Shown: positions 1 through 5,697, counted from the first letter of the stretch. The stretch is 7,353 nucleotides of DNA from Acinetobacter sp. UBA6641 (GCA_002455755.1 DKLL01000107.1:1143-8495); one strand, 5' to 3'. A program made the numbers and translations. Notes: a model not told the origin generated them from the letters alone.

Positions 1-139
1 GATCATCGAACTGAATCGTAAAACAATTCATTGCTAAACTAATACATTTAAATATGGCTGTCATTTGGTTTAAATCTTCAGGAGTTTTTAAACCTTTAGC
101 TAATTCAGCTGCCATACTTTTGATTGTAGCTTCATCCAT
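1..139 (-). CDS. IS256-family transposase, N-terminal fragment running off the window
   Basis: The frame starts at an ATG at 137-139 and is open for 46 codons to the window edge. The first 30 or so residues (MDEATIKSMAAELAKGLKTP, then EDLNQMTAIFK) match the N-terminal pattern I know from IS256-family (mutator-type) DDE transposases, 'MDEK.LKALAAELAKGLKT..DLNQ'. A good Shine-Dalgarno sequence (AAGAGGT, 7 nt before the ATG) supports the start. After about residue 31 the resemblance fades. The expected 'VEAALNAEL..HLGY' section is not seen, and a short FDD motif appears that normally lies much further into the protein, before 'KI(I/L)SLYA'. This may be an internal deletion, so the copy may be inactive. 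The catalytic DDE residues would lie outside the window. Confidence 0.55.
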   Translation of the reverse strand, partial: MDEATIKSMAAELAKGLKTPEDLNQMTAIFKCISLAMNCFTIQFDD

Positions 140-157
140 GTGAAGTACCTCTTTTTA

Positions 158-175
158 TTATCCTCAGTAGGATAA
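158..175. repeat. Small hairpin between the IS end and the transposase start
   Basis: TTATCCT (158-164), loop CAGT and AGGATAA (169-175) form a perfect 7-bp stem in the IS leader, between the terminal repeat and the transposase Shine-Dalgarno sequence. Leader hairpins in insertion sequences can damp transposase expression driven by outside promoters. That role here is inference. Confidence 0.45.
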
Positions 176-232
176 ATGAAAATTAAGTACTTACACAAAA
201 TTTAGAACAGTCCCACAACTCATTTTGTTGAA

Positions 233-1210
233 CTATATCTGTACAACAACTCTACCTCGAATTTTTCCATCTAAAATTTCATTTGAAATATTTAAAGCAT
301 CTGTTAACTGAATTTCAGTCGTTACTGTTTCTAATTTTGTTTGATCTAATTCTATAGCCAAACGTTCCCATGCTTCTTTTCTTAATTCGATTGGTGCCAT
401 CACGCTATCAATTCCATATAAGGTAATCCCTCTTAGAATAAATGGAGCAACTGTTGCTGGAAAATCCATTCCGCCTGCCAAACCACACGCAGCAACTGCA
501 CCACGATATTTTGTACTAGCACATGCATTGGCTAAAGTATGGCTTCCAACAGTATCAATTACGCCAGCCCAAACTTCTTTGTTTAATGGCTTTCCTGGGG
601 AAGATAATTCAATACGATCAATAATTTCACTCGCACCTAGATAGGTTAAATATTCTGACTCTTGAGGTCGACCAGTTGAAGCTGTAATCTCATAACCAAG
701 ATGATTCAAAATAATAATGGCAATACTACCTACTCCACCATTTGCACCTGTCACTAAAATTTTTCCATCACTTGGTTTAATACCATGTTTTTGTAAAGCC
801 ATGACACACAACATTGCGGTATAACCTGCTGTACCAATAACCATCGTATCTTTAAAAGAAAAAGCGGAAGGTTTTTGTATGAGCCAATCACCAGAAACAG
901 TGACTTGCTCGGCTAGTCCTCCAGAATACTTTTCACCCACTCCCCAACCATTCAGTAGAACTTCATCTCTTTCTTTCCATGCTGGATGTTTTGATTCAAT
1001 CACAACACCCGAAAAATCGATGCCTGGGGTCAAAGGAAAACTACGCACCACTGGTGAACGCCCAGTAATGGCTAAAGCATCTTTATAATTGAGTGTTGAA
1101 TATTTGACTTCGACTCTAACCTCTCCTTCTTGTAAAGGCTTTGATGCAATCTCAGTAATTTGTGATGTGTAACCAGCTTCATCTTTAGTAATTACAATAC
1201 CTTTGTACAT
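233..1210 (-). CDS. acuI: Acryloyl-CoA reductase (NADPH), AcuI/YhdH-type medium-chain reductase
   Basis: This 325-aa protein of the MDR superfamily has the YhdH/AcuI length (about 324-330 aa) and layout. It has an N-terminal catalytic domain with NYKD (41-44) and PGIDFSG (62-68), then GTAGYTA (126-132). Next comes a Rossmann NADPH-binding loop, VTGANGGVGS (153-162), and STGR (178-181), which fits binding of the NADPH 2'-phosphate. I see no zinc-binding cysteine set, as expected for the quinone-oxidoreductase-like branch. AcuI enzymes reduce toxic acryloyl-CoA to propionyl-CoA in the cytoplasm during acrylate, DMSP or 3-hydroxypropionate metabolism. The start is supported by a strong Shine-Dalgarno sequence (GAGAGGAAG) before the ATG. 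It lies 81 bp downstream of acuR on the same strand, which matches the acuR-acuI pairing known in Rhodobacter and supports the specific name. A generic YhdH-like oxidoreductase is the fallback. Confidence 0.85.
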   Translation of the reverse strand: MYKGIVITKDEAGYTSQITEIASKPLQEGEVRVEVKYSTLNYKDALAITGRSPVVRSFPLTPGIDFSGVVIESKHPAWKERDEVLLNGWGVGEKYSGGLAEQVTVSGDWLIQKPSAFSFKDTMVIGTAGYTAMLCVMALQKHGIKPSDGKILVTGANGGVGSIAIIILNHLGYEITASTGRPQESEYLTYLGASEIIDRIELSSPGKPLNKEVWAGVIDTVGSHTLANACASTKYRGAVAACGLAGGMDFPATVAPFILRGITLYGIDSVMAPIELRKEAWERLAIELDQTKLETVTTEIQLTDALNISNEILDGKIRGRVVVQI

Positions 1211-1231
1211 AGAACTTCCTCTCTATTTAAT

Positions 1232-1246
1232 TAGACTGCTTGTCTA
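1232..1246. promoter_or_regulatory. Putative AcuR operator upstream of acuI
   Basis: TAGAC-TGCTT-GTCTA is a perfect 5+5 inverted repeat with a 5-bp centre, 22 bp before the acuI start codon. A second dyad of the same spacing lies in front of acuR (1947-1961). Short TAGAC/GTCTA palindromes are typical TetR-family operators. A possible minus-strand -10 (TCTAAT, 1230-1235) overlaps it, with only a weak -35 (TTTAAT, 1253-1258) 17 bp upstream. Repressor binding here would block an acuI promoter. The AcuR assignment is inferred from context. Confidence 0.55.
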
Positions 1247-1249
1247 GAA

Positions 1250-1295
1250 TTAATTAAAAAATAAATACAGACATCTGCATTTATTTTTTAATTAA
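1250..1295. terminator. Long AT-rich hairpin between acuR and acuI (possible terminator or attenuator)
   Basis: Positions 1250-1266 pair perfectly with 1279-1295 (17 bp). After one A/C mismatch, CAG/CTG (1268-1270 with 1275-1277) extends the stem around a small ACAT loop. The acuR stop codon (1292-1294) lies inside the right arm. Both arms carry an A6/T6 tract, so a transcript from either strand would end in U-rich sequence, as in bidirectional intrinsic terminators, but the stem is mostly A-T. It could terminate acuR transcription before acuI, reduce readthrough, or simply protect the 3' end. Confidence 0.5.
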
Positions 1296-1936
1296 CTTTT
1301 TACGTGATTTTGTTGTTTTACAGCTAAACTAAACAAGCGATAAAATGCATCTAAGGGACTTGTTGATTTGACCAAACGTGCTCTTAGAACTGCACCTTCC
1401 CACCCAATCCAAAACTGATAAGCAGCTTCATCGCAATCAGCTAGGCTATATTGTGAATTTGACTGATGTAGGCAATCAGAAACTAAGTTCTCCCATACCT
1501 TAAAGATACTTTCGATTCGGGCAATGATTTCTTGTGGCAAATACGACACTTCTTGTCCTAAGTTACCTAAAATACAACCTCGTTTAAAATCATATTTTTG
1601 CATTTTTTCACCCGCATCTTTTACAAAATTTTGCAGCTTTTCTAGTGGGGAAAGATCAGTTTGACTTAAAAACTTATTTAATCGCTTCACAAAATAAAGT
1701 TCATAAGCATCTAAGACTTCTAAAATAAAAGCCTCTTTATTTACAAAATAATGGTAGAAAGACCCTTTAGGAACTTGGACTGATTTCATGAGATCGTCCA
1801 AGCTCATAGCATTCATTCCACGTTCGGTCAGTAACTCGATACCTCGGTGGATTAAAACTTCTTTAGTGTCTGCATAGTTACAACCGTGTTTGGTTGGTCG
1901 ACCACGTGGTCTTTTGGGTGAGGAAAAATAATTCAT
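1292..1936 (-). CDS. acuR: TetR-family transcriptional regulator, AcuR-like
   Basis: This 214-aa protein has the usual TetR length. A basic N-terminal arm (PKRPRGRPTK, 7-16) precedes the helix-turn-helix domain, with the signature SLDDLMKSVQVPKGSFYHYF at 45-64 followed by NKEAF. The C-terminal ligand and dimerisation domain contains RGCILGNLGQE (119-129) and FWIGWEGAVLRA (175-186). Both closely recall AcuR of Rhodobacter, the acrylate-responsive repressor of acuI, and the YxFWIGWEGA(V)L class generally. The next gene downstream is acuI, which strengthens the call. No Shine-Dalgarno sequence precedes the ATG. A -10-like TATTTT ends 6 bp before it, so translation may be leaderless. AcuR probably represses acuR-acuI through the TAGAC-N5-G(T/A)CTA dyads in front of both genes. 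The effector is acrylate or acryloyl-CoA by analogy only. Confidence 0.82.
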   Translation of the reverse strand: MNYFSSPKRPRGRPTKHGCNYADTKEVLIHRGIELLTERGMNAMSLDDLMKSVQVPKGSFYHYFVNKEAFILEVLDAYELYFVKRLNKFLSQTDLSPLEKLQNFVKDAGEKMQKYDFKRGCILGNLGQEVSYLPQEIIARIESIFKVWENLVSDCLHQSNSQYSLADCDEAAYQFWIGWEGAVLRARLVKSTSPLDAFYRLFSLAVKQQNHVKS

Positions 1937-1942
1937 ATAATA

Positions 1943-1971
1943 AAAATAGACTATGTGACTAGAAATAACAA
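1943..1971 (-). promoter_or_regulatory. Putative acuR promoter with embedded operator
   Basis: On the minus strand, TTGTTA (1966-1971) and TATTTT (1943-1948) are separated by 17 bp. Each matches the sigma-70 consensus at 4 of 6 positions. The spacer contains most of the dyad TAGAC-TATGT-GACTA (plus strand, 1947-1961), which has the same 5+5+5 geometry as the dyad before acuI with one half-site mismatch. The predicted transcription start falls at or next to the A of the acuR ATG (1936). Repressor binding between -35 and -10 would give autoregulation. Confidence 0.4.
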
Positions 1972-2166
1972 CAATAAGATTATTTGATTGAAAATTTTAT
2001 CTAAACGTCATCTAGTTCTCTTTTTTCACAGTACTTAGTCATTCATATAAATGCTCTTAAAAATCCTATAAGTTCATGAACTAATTTTTTATAAATTTCT
2101 ATTATTTTTCTTCAAAATATTGAAATTAATAAATATATTGTAAAAATAATTTATAAACTAGATTTT

Positions 2167-2192
2167 AGGTAAACATAAGTTAAATAAGATAT
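2167..2192. repeat. Imperfect direct repeat, left copy
   Basis: This 26-bp stretch matches 7000-7025 at 22 of 26 positions in the same orientation, with an exact 13-bp core AACATAAGTTAAA (2172-2184 and 7005-7017). The two copies bracket the whole P450-AraC cluster, about 4.8 kb apart. Its identity (element end, recombination scar or chance in AT-rich DNA) is unknown. Confidence 0.5.
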
Positions 2193-2198
2193 CGAAGA

Positions 2199-2273
2199 CT
2201 GTGGCCTACGCAACCCAAGTTGTTGCCACAGCTCAGCATCGTGAATCTGCAAAATTATATTCATGATGCTGAG
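2199..2273. repeat. Two abutting stem-loops
   Basis: Stem-loop 1 spans 2199-2231: CTGTGGC pairs with GCCACAG, enclosing an inner CAAC/GTTG stem with a CCAA loop. Stem-loop 2 spans 2232-2273: CTCAGCATCGTGAAT pairs with ATTCATGATGCTGAG over 15 bp with a single G-T (G-U) position and a 12-nt loop. They touch with no spacer and are far more G+C-rich than their surroundings. They could form a structured RNA, a mobile-element end or a fold for recombination. No known family is recognised. Confidence 0.6.
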
Positions 2274-2279
2274 TATCCT

Positions 2280-2307
2280 AATGAACATAATATACGTTAT
2301 GCCGAAA
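2280..2307. other. dif/pdif-like XerC/XerD site candidate
   Basis: The 11+6+11 arrangement reads AATGAACATAA, then TATACG, then TTATGCCGAAA. The first arm matches the reverse complement of the E. coli XerD arm (ATTTAACATAA) at 9 of 11 positions. The centre differs from E. coli by one base. The second arm starts TTATGC, as in the XerC arm, and then continues CGAAAT, so it looks like TTATGCGAAAT with one extra C. That extra base may abolish XerC binding. The sequence also falls inside a decayed reading frame, so chance resemblance is possible. Confidence 0.35.
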
Positions 2308-2434
2308 TGCGTGAGCTTTAGAAATTAGTCTATCTAAATATTGAAGTAAAATTATAACAAGAATTAAATCCCCAAACTGTCCAATCAAAACACCTAAAGC
2401 AAAAAAGGTAAAAGAGCAAAAATAAAAGTTTTAA

Positions 2435-2533
2435 ATGGAAAAGTATGAATCTTATATTTCAAAACATGAGCATCATGTTTCATTGATCTTTCCAGTAGAC
2501 TTAAAAGAATTTTACTGCCAACCAAATAAATAA
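2435..2533 (+). CDS. Small hypothetical ORF, 32 codons
   Basis: An ATG-initiated frame of 32 codons ends in TAA at 2531-2533. It has a mixed composition (MEKYESYISKHEHHVSLIFP at the start) without a hydrophobic segment or recognisable motif. No convincing Shine-Dalgarno sequence precedes it, so it is either a remnant or a chance ORF. It converges on the 3' end of the reductase gene, 21 bp away. Confidence 0.15.
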   Translation: MEKYESYISKHEHHVSLIFPVDLKEFYCQPNK

Positions 2534-2554
2534 AATATGTCTTGTTCTATGGTC

Positions 2555-3775
2555 TTATTGTGTCAGTTGCTTAAGATCAGTCGATTCATCGGCAAAAGCA
2601 GCGGGATCAATCTGAATATTGTCATGGATGATTTTTTTACTGATCATAAATTCTAAAGGACGATTAATACAATCTGCAGCAATTAATTGTTTATTTTTAA
2701 AATAAAAAGCTGAAAAGCTTTTGCTGTTCTGAAGATCCCCTCGAATGACCAACTGATCGTAGCCATGATTTAAGCCAATAATTTGCAGCTTAATATCATA
2801 CTGATCTGACCAAAACCAAGGTAAATCTTCATAGGATTTAGATTTTCCGCATAAGGTTGCTGCAGCGACTTTGGCTTGTTCATTGGCATTCGCGACAGAC
2901 TCCAGACGAATTTGGCGCTGATAATGGGGATTAAAACAACTTGTACAATCTCCAGCAGCCACAATATTCGGATCATTGGTTTGACCATAGGCATCGATCA
3001 ATATGCCATTGTCGACCTCAATCCCTGCAACTTGCGCAAGTTCGACATTGGGCTGTACACCAATACCGATAATCACAAGATCTGCCGGAATGATTGAGCC
3101 ATCTGCACATAACACCCCTTCTACCTGTGTCTTACCAATAATACGTTGTAGCATCATATTATGATGAATATTCACATCTTGCGCTTGATGAATTCGAGCA
3201 TAAAAATCAGATAGTGCTGGCGCAGTCACACGTTGTAATATTCTCGGGGCAGTTTCTAGCAATGAAACTTTAATTCCCTGTTTTCTCAGGGATGCGGCCG
3301 TTTCTAAGCCAATATATCCTCCACCAATCATGACAGCATGTTTGGCGCTTTTAATAAGCTGCTGTATTGCTTCGATATCGGCTGCATTTCGGACATAGCA
3401 AACCCCGGTAAGTCCACTCCCCTCTATATCGAGTTTTCTCACTCGTGCACCTGTGCAAATTGCCAATTTGTCATAATAAATCTGTGAACCATCCGCAAGA
3501 TCCAAGATTTTCCGTTCACGGTCTATCGACAACACATGACCACGCATAAATTCAATTTTTTGCTTTTGATAAAATGCAGCGGGGCGGATGAGCAAATTCT
3601 GAATACTTTTATCACCAGATAAAAATGTCTTGGATAAGGGTGGTCGATGATAGGGTAAATGAGGTTCATCACCGATCATCACAATATCACCCTCCCAACC
3701 TTCTTGACGCAGACTGACACTCAGCTGTGCCGCCGCATGACTTGCACCAATGATCACTGCTTTCAGGTTTTGCAT
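2555..3775 (-). CDS. Ferredoxin reductase (FAD, NADH-dependent) of the P450 system
   Basis: This 406-aa protein is of the putidaredoxin/rubredoxin reductase family, whose usual length is about 400-420 aa. The N-terminal FAD loop is VIIGASHAAAQ (8-18), followed by RPPLSK (44-49) and CTGAR (107-111). The NADH-binding Rossmann motif is VMIGGGYIGLETAASL (148-163). The second FAD motif is AAGDC (273-277), and PWFWSDQY (319-326) is typical of the family's C-terminal domain. It should pass electrons from NADH to the 2Fe-2S ferredoxin encoded at the head of this operon. A GTG at 3776-3778 could also start the frame, but the ATG at 3773-3775 lies at better spacing (6 nt) from GAGAG, so I choose that. 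It starts 32 bp after the P450 stop on the same strand, so it is probably the last gene of the transcript. Confidence 0.9.
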   Translation of the reverse strand: MQNLKAVIIGASHAAAQLSVSLRQEGWEGDIVMIGDEPHLPYHRPPLSKTFLSGDKSIQNLLIRPAAFYQKQKIEFMRGHVLSIDRERKILDLADGSQIYYDKLAICTGARVRKLDIEGSGLTGVCYVRNAADIEAIQQLIKSAKHAVMIGGGYIGLETAASLRKQGIKVSLLETAPRILQRVTAPALSDFYARIHQAQDVNIHHNMMLQRIIGKTQVEGVLCADGSIIPADLVIIGIGVQPNVELAQVAGIEVDNGILIDAYGQTNDPNIVAAGDCTSCFNPHYQRQIRLESVANANEQAKVAAATLCGKSKSYEDLPWFWSDQYDIKLQIIGLNHGYDQLVIRGDLQNSKSFSAFYFKNKQLIAADCINRPLEFMISKKIIHDNIQIDPAAFADESTDLKQLTQ

Positions 3776-3807
3776 CACATACTCTCTTTTTTAATTTTAA
3801 CTCGCGA

Positions 3808-5214
3808 TTATTGTTTAGGTTTTGCCGTAAGTTTCACCATTAGTTTTGAATAGCCACGGACAAAATTAGACTGCACAATTTCAGGTTGATCTACGACTTC
3901 TAAACGGTCAAAACGATTTAAAATCTCTTCCCACAATATGCGCAGCTGCATTTCAGCCAAACGATTGCCCATACAGCGATGCACACCAAAACCAAAGGAC
4001 AAATGATTACGCGCATCTTTTCGATCAATGATGAATTCTTCGGGACGATCAATCTCACGCTCATCAAGGTTCCCCGAGGCATACCACATCACCACTTTGT
4101 CGCCTTTACGGATAAATTGACCCTTCAACATCACGTCTTGTTTCGCAACACGGCGCATGTATGCCAATGGCGTTTGCCAACGAATGATTTCTGAGACCAT
4201 ATTCGGGATTAGACTTGGATTTTCTTTGAGCTTGGCAAATTGCTCAGGAAATTGATGCAAGGCAAGCACACCACCGGTCATTGAATTGCGGGTGGTGTCA
4301 TTGCCGCCAACAATGAGCAGTGCCAAATTACCCAAGTACTCCATCGGACGTTTGATCAGATCACACGTGGCATCACTGCTTTGCATTAAGGTGATCAGGT
4401 CAAAACTTGGGGTTTCGCCTGCGGTTAGACGTGCTGCTTTGTCATGCCACAGCGCAACAAAGTTTTTAGCCATATCTGCCACACCGATAAAGGATTCATC
4501 TAGGTCCTTATCGCCACCCGTACTTTGCGGTGAAGATGAAAATAGATCTGACCAATACACCAGTTTTAAACGATCTTCATAAGGGAAATCGAGTAAGGTG
4601 GCCAGCATCCGTGCCGTGAGTTCAATTGAAACGGTGTGCACCCAATCGAAAGGTTGCCCAATCGGTAAGCTATCAAGCACTTCTGCGGTACGAGTACGAA
4701 TTAAGGATTCCATCTCTTTTAAATTTTTTGGCGCCACCACGCCTTGAACGGCTTGACGACGTTCATCATGTTTTGGTGGATCCATCGCAATAAAAGTTTC
4801 TACATCGATCGGTGCTGTACCAATCAAAATCAAGGGTTCCGCAGAGAATAGCTCATGGCTTTTATCCACGAACACAATGTCTTTATAATGGGTGACTGAC
4901 CAGAATGGGCCAAAAGGACTGTTGGCTTGATAATGCACCGGGCATTCATCACGCAAACGTTTCGAATATGCATTCCACTGATGCTGCCTAAATAAAAAGG
5001 GATTGCTTAAATCAATATCTTGTAAGTCAACTTTAGAAACATCAGGGATTGGTTTCTCAACAAACTCTGGGAAATATTCTGTTTGTGTGACAAATCGTTT
5101 GGTGCGTTTAAACAGATGCACCGCTTTCACTTGCATATCCAGCGGAATAAATGGCGATAGTCGATTAGATGCTTCATTTTTGACTTTATTTAACACTGCT
5201 TCAAACTGAGTCAT
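3808..5214 (-). CDS. CYP153-family cytochrome P450, alkane terminal hydroxylase
   Basis: This 468-aa soluble class I bacterial P450 has no membrane anchor. Key motifs are MDPPKHDERR (144-153, C-helix region), the I-helix oxygen-activation motif GGNDTTRN (303-310), ExxR as EIIR (342-345), and the haem-binding loop FGFGVHRCMG (407-416) with Cys414 as proximal ligand. The long N-terminal extension with PFIPLDMQ, and HLSFGFGVHRCMGNRLAEMQ at the haem loop, are characteristic of CYP153A enzymes, which hydroxylate the terminal methyl of about C5-C12 alkanes. It appears very close to the Acinetobacter EB104 protein as I remember it. The ATG at 5212-5214 follows an AGGAAAG Shine-Dalgarno sequence. It sits between its ferredoxin (72 bp upstream) and reductase (32 bp downstream), all on one strand. 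By eye it is richer in G+C than the flanks. The subfamily number cannot be fixed without alignment. Confidence 0.93.
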   Translation of the reverse strand: MTQFEAVLNKVKNEASNRLSPFIPLDMQVKAVHLFKRTKRFVTQTEYFPEFVEKPIPDVSKVDLQDIDLSNPFLFRQHQWNAYSKRLRDECPVHYQANSPFGPFWSVTHYKDIVFVDKSHELFSAEPLILIGTAPIDVETFIAMDPPKHDERRQAVQGVVAPKNLKEMESLIRTRTAEVLDSLPIGQPFDWVHTVSIELTARMLATLLDFPYEDRLKLVYWSDLFSSSPQSTGGDKDLDESFIGVADMAKNFVALWHDKAARLTAGETPSFDLITLMQSSDATCDLIKRPMEYLGNLALLIVGGNDTTRNSMTGGVLALHQFPEQFAKLKENPSLIPNMVSEIIRWQTPLAYMRRVAKQDVMLKGQFIRKGDKVVMWYASGNLDEREIDRPEEFIIDRKDARNHLSFGFGVHRCMGNRLAEMQLRILWEEILNRFDRLEVVDQPEIVQSNFVRGYSKLMVKLTAKPKQ

Positions 5215-5286
5215 ACTGTTCTTTCCTATTTTTATTTTTTATATCGATGTGAACTGATTATGCTGTTATCTAAAAAATTTTTAGTT

Positions 5287-5607
5287 TTACATTTGATATT
5301 CAGGCAGTTGCACACGCATGCCATTCATGTCATCTGTCACTTTGACTTGGCAAGCCAAACGTGATGCAGCCGTTTTTTCAGGATTAAGGTCCAGCATTTG
5401 CAATTCACTTGCTGGTGCAGTGCCGACTTGAGTAATCCATTTTGCATCTAAAATCACATGACAGGTACCGCAGGCGCACTCCCCCCCACAATCTGCATCA
5501 ATGCTTGGAATACCATGCTCAATGGCAATCTGCATCAGTGATTTTCCTACTTCTAAGTCAGCTGAATGTTCTGTGCCATCGTGTTCAACGAAAGTAATTG
5601 TTCCCAT
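5287..5607 (-). CDS. [2Fe-2S] ferredoxin, putidaredoxin-type, electron donor to the P450
   Basis: With the start chosen here the protein has 106 residues, the same length as putidaredoxin. Cluster ligands are Cys40, Cys46, Cys49 and Cys86 (CGGECACGTC, then RLAC), with the C-x5-C-x2-C spacing of adrenodoxin/putidaredoxin ferredoxins. An additional Cys44 lies inside the loop. The N-terminus GTITFVEHDG (2-11) is the usual first beta strand of the family. An upstream in-frame ATG at 5644-5646 would add 13 residues, but it lacks a Shine-Dalgarno sequence. The ATG at 5605-5607 has AGGAG 7 nt upstream and matches family length, so it is preferred. It is the first gene of the operon, followed by the P450 after 72 bp, and should carry single electrons from the reductase to the haem. 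Confidence 0.93.
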   Translation of the reverse strand: MGTITFVEHDGTEHSADLEVGKSLMQIAIEHGIPSIDADCGGECACGTCHVILDAKWITQVGTAPASELQMLDLNPEKTAASRLACQVKVTDDMNGMRVQLPEYQM

Positions 5608-5676
5608 ATCTGGTCTCCTAACAGGGTGAATTGCTTGGCTATTCATCGGTTTTTATTCGGATGAATACAATCTAAT

Positions 5677-5682
5677 GCTATA
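5677..5682 (-). promoter_or_regulatory. Candidate -10 of the ferredoxin-P450-reductase promoter
   Basis: On the minus strand TATAGC (4 of 6 consensus matches, preceded by GTTT) lies about 70 bp before the preferred ferredoxin start. With a 17-bp spacer the -35 would fall at 5700-5705, which has no consensus match but overlaps the first GGTCATT operator copy. A poor -35 overlapped by an activator site is the usual layout for AraC-type activation. The exact start site is a guess. Confidence 0.3.
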
Positions 5683-5697
5683 AACACAGCAGAAGTA

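Larger units (their letters stand above)
1..214 (-). mobile_element. One end of an IS256-like insertion sequence
   Basis: On the minus strand the sequence starting at 214 reads GGGACTGTTCTAAATTTTG and then TGTAAGTACTT. This resembles the terminal inverted repeats of IS256-family elements, which often carry a GACTGT...TTTTGTGTA pattern. About 75 bp further in, the transposase begins on the same strand, which is the normal IS256 arrangement. The outer edge at 214 lies 18 bp beyond the acuI stop codon, so the element would have inserted immediately downstream of acuI. The other end is outside the window, so neither the second inverted repeat nor the 8-bp target duplication (candidate 215-222, ACAACTCA) can be verified. 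The family call rests on the protein start plus the end pattern, both from memory. Confidence 0.55.
2184..2411 (+). pseudogene. Possible decayed coding remnant, function unknown
   Basis: One plus-strand frame is open from 2184 to 2318 and reads in part HDAEYPNEHNIRYAEMREL. It is interrupted by TAG at 2319 and TAA at 2355, and then continues protein-like as QELNPQTVQSKHLKQKR to a TAA at 2409. The run of charged and polar residues looks like a helical protein, and the frame stays the same across both stops, as expected for point-mutation decay. I do not recognise the family. The hairpins at 2199-2273 overlap it, so part of the protein-like look could be accidental. Confidence 0.22.
1937..2554. 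other. Gene-poor, AT-rich interval between acuR and the P450 operon
   Basis: No intact gene of convincing length lies here. The part next to acuR holds its promoter. From about 1975 to 2160 the sequence is very AT-rich, with only a 12-bp palindrome, AGTTCATGAACT (2071-2082), standing out. From 2167 to 2310 it changes character and holds one copy of a long direct repeat, two abutting hairpins and a dif-like site, overlapping a decayed-looking reading frame (2184-2411). A 32-codon ORF occupies 2435-2533. No clear intrinsic terminator follows the ferredoxin reductase stop codon at 2555. Confidence 0.7.

Noticed and set aside
879..1088. Plus-strand open frame opposite acuI, and similar antisense frames at 2876-3097, 3979-4194, 4286-4582, 5003-5209, 5862-6203 and 6552-6761
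   Set aside because: Each lies wholly inside a well-supported gene on the other strand and shows no recognisable family pattern, so they are shadow frames.
2168..2195. Reading the 26-bp direct repeats as Xer/dif sites because both contain AACATAA
   Set aside because: The opposite arm at 11+6+11 spacing does not resemble a XerC arm in either copy.
2451..2465. Exact 15-bp repeat CTTATATTTCAAAAC also found at 7278-7292, with nearly the same offset from the 26-bp repeats (283 and 277 bp)
   Set aside because: I aligned the two intergenic tracts between the repeats and found no further similarity, so a diverged duplication is not supported; the match is probably chance in AT-rich DNA.
3776..3778. 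GTG as start of the ferredoxin reductase
   Set aside because: It adds only one residue and sits too close to the GAGAG ribosome site; the adjacent ATG has better spacing.
5270..5284. CTAAAAAATTTTTAG palindrome between ferredoxin and P450 as a terminator
   Set aside because: It has no loop and only A-T-rich symmetry, and an operon break there would contradict the functional arrangement; not called.
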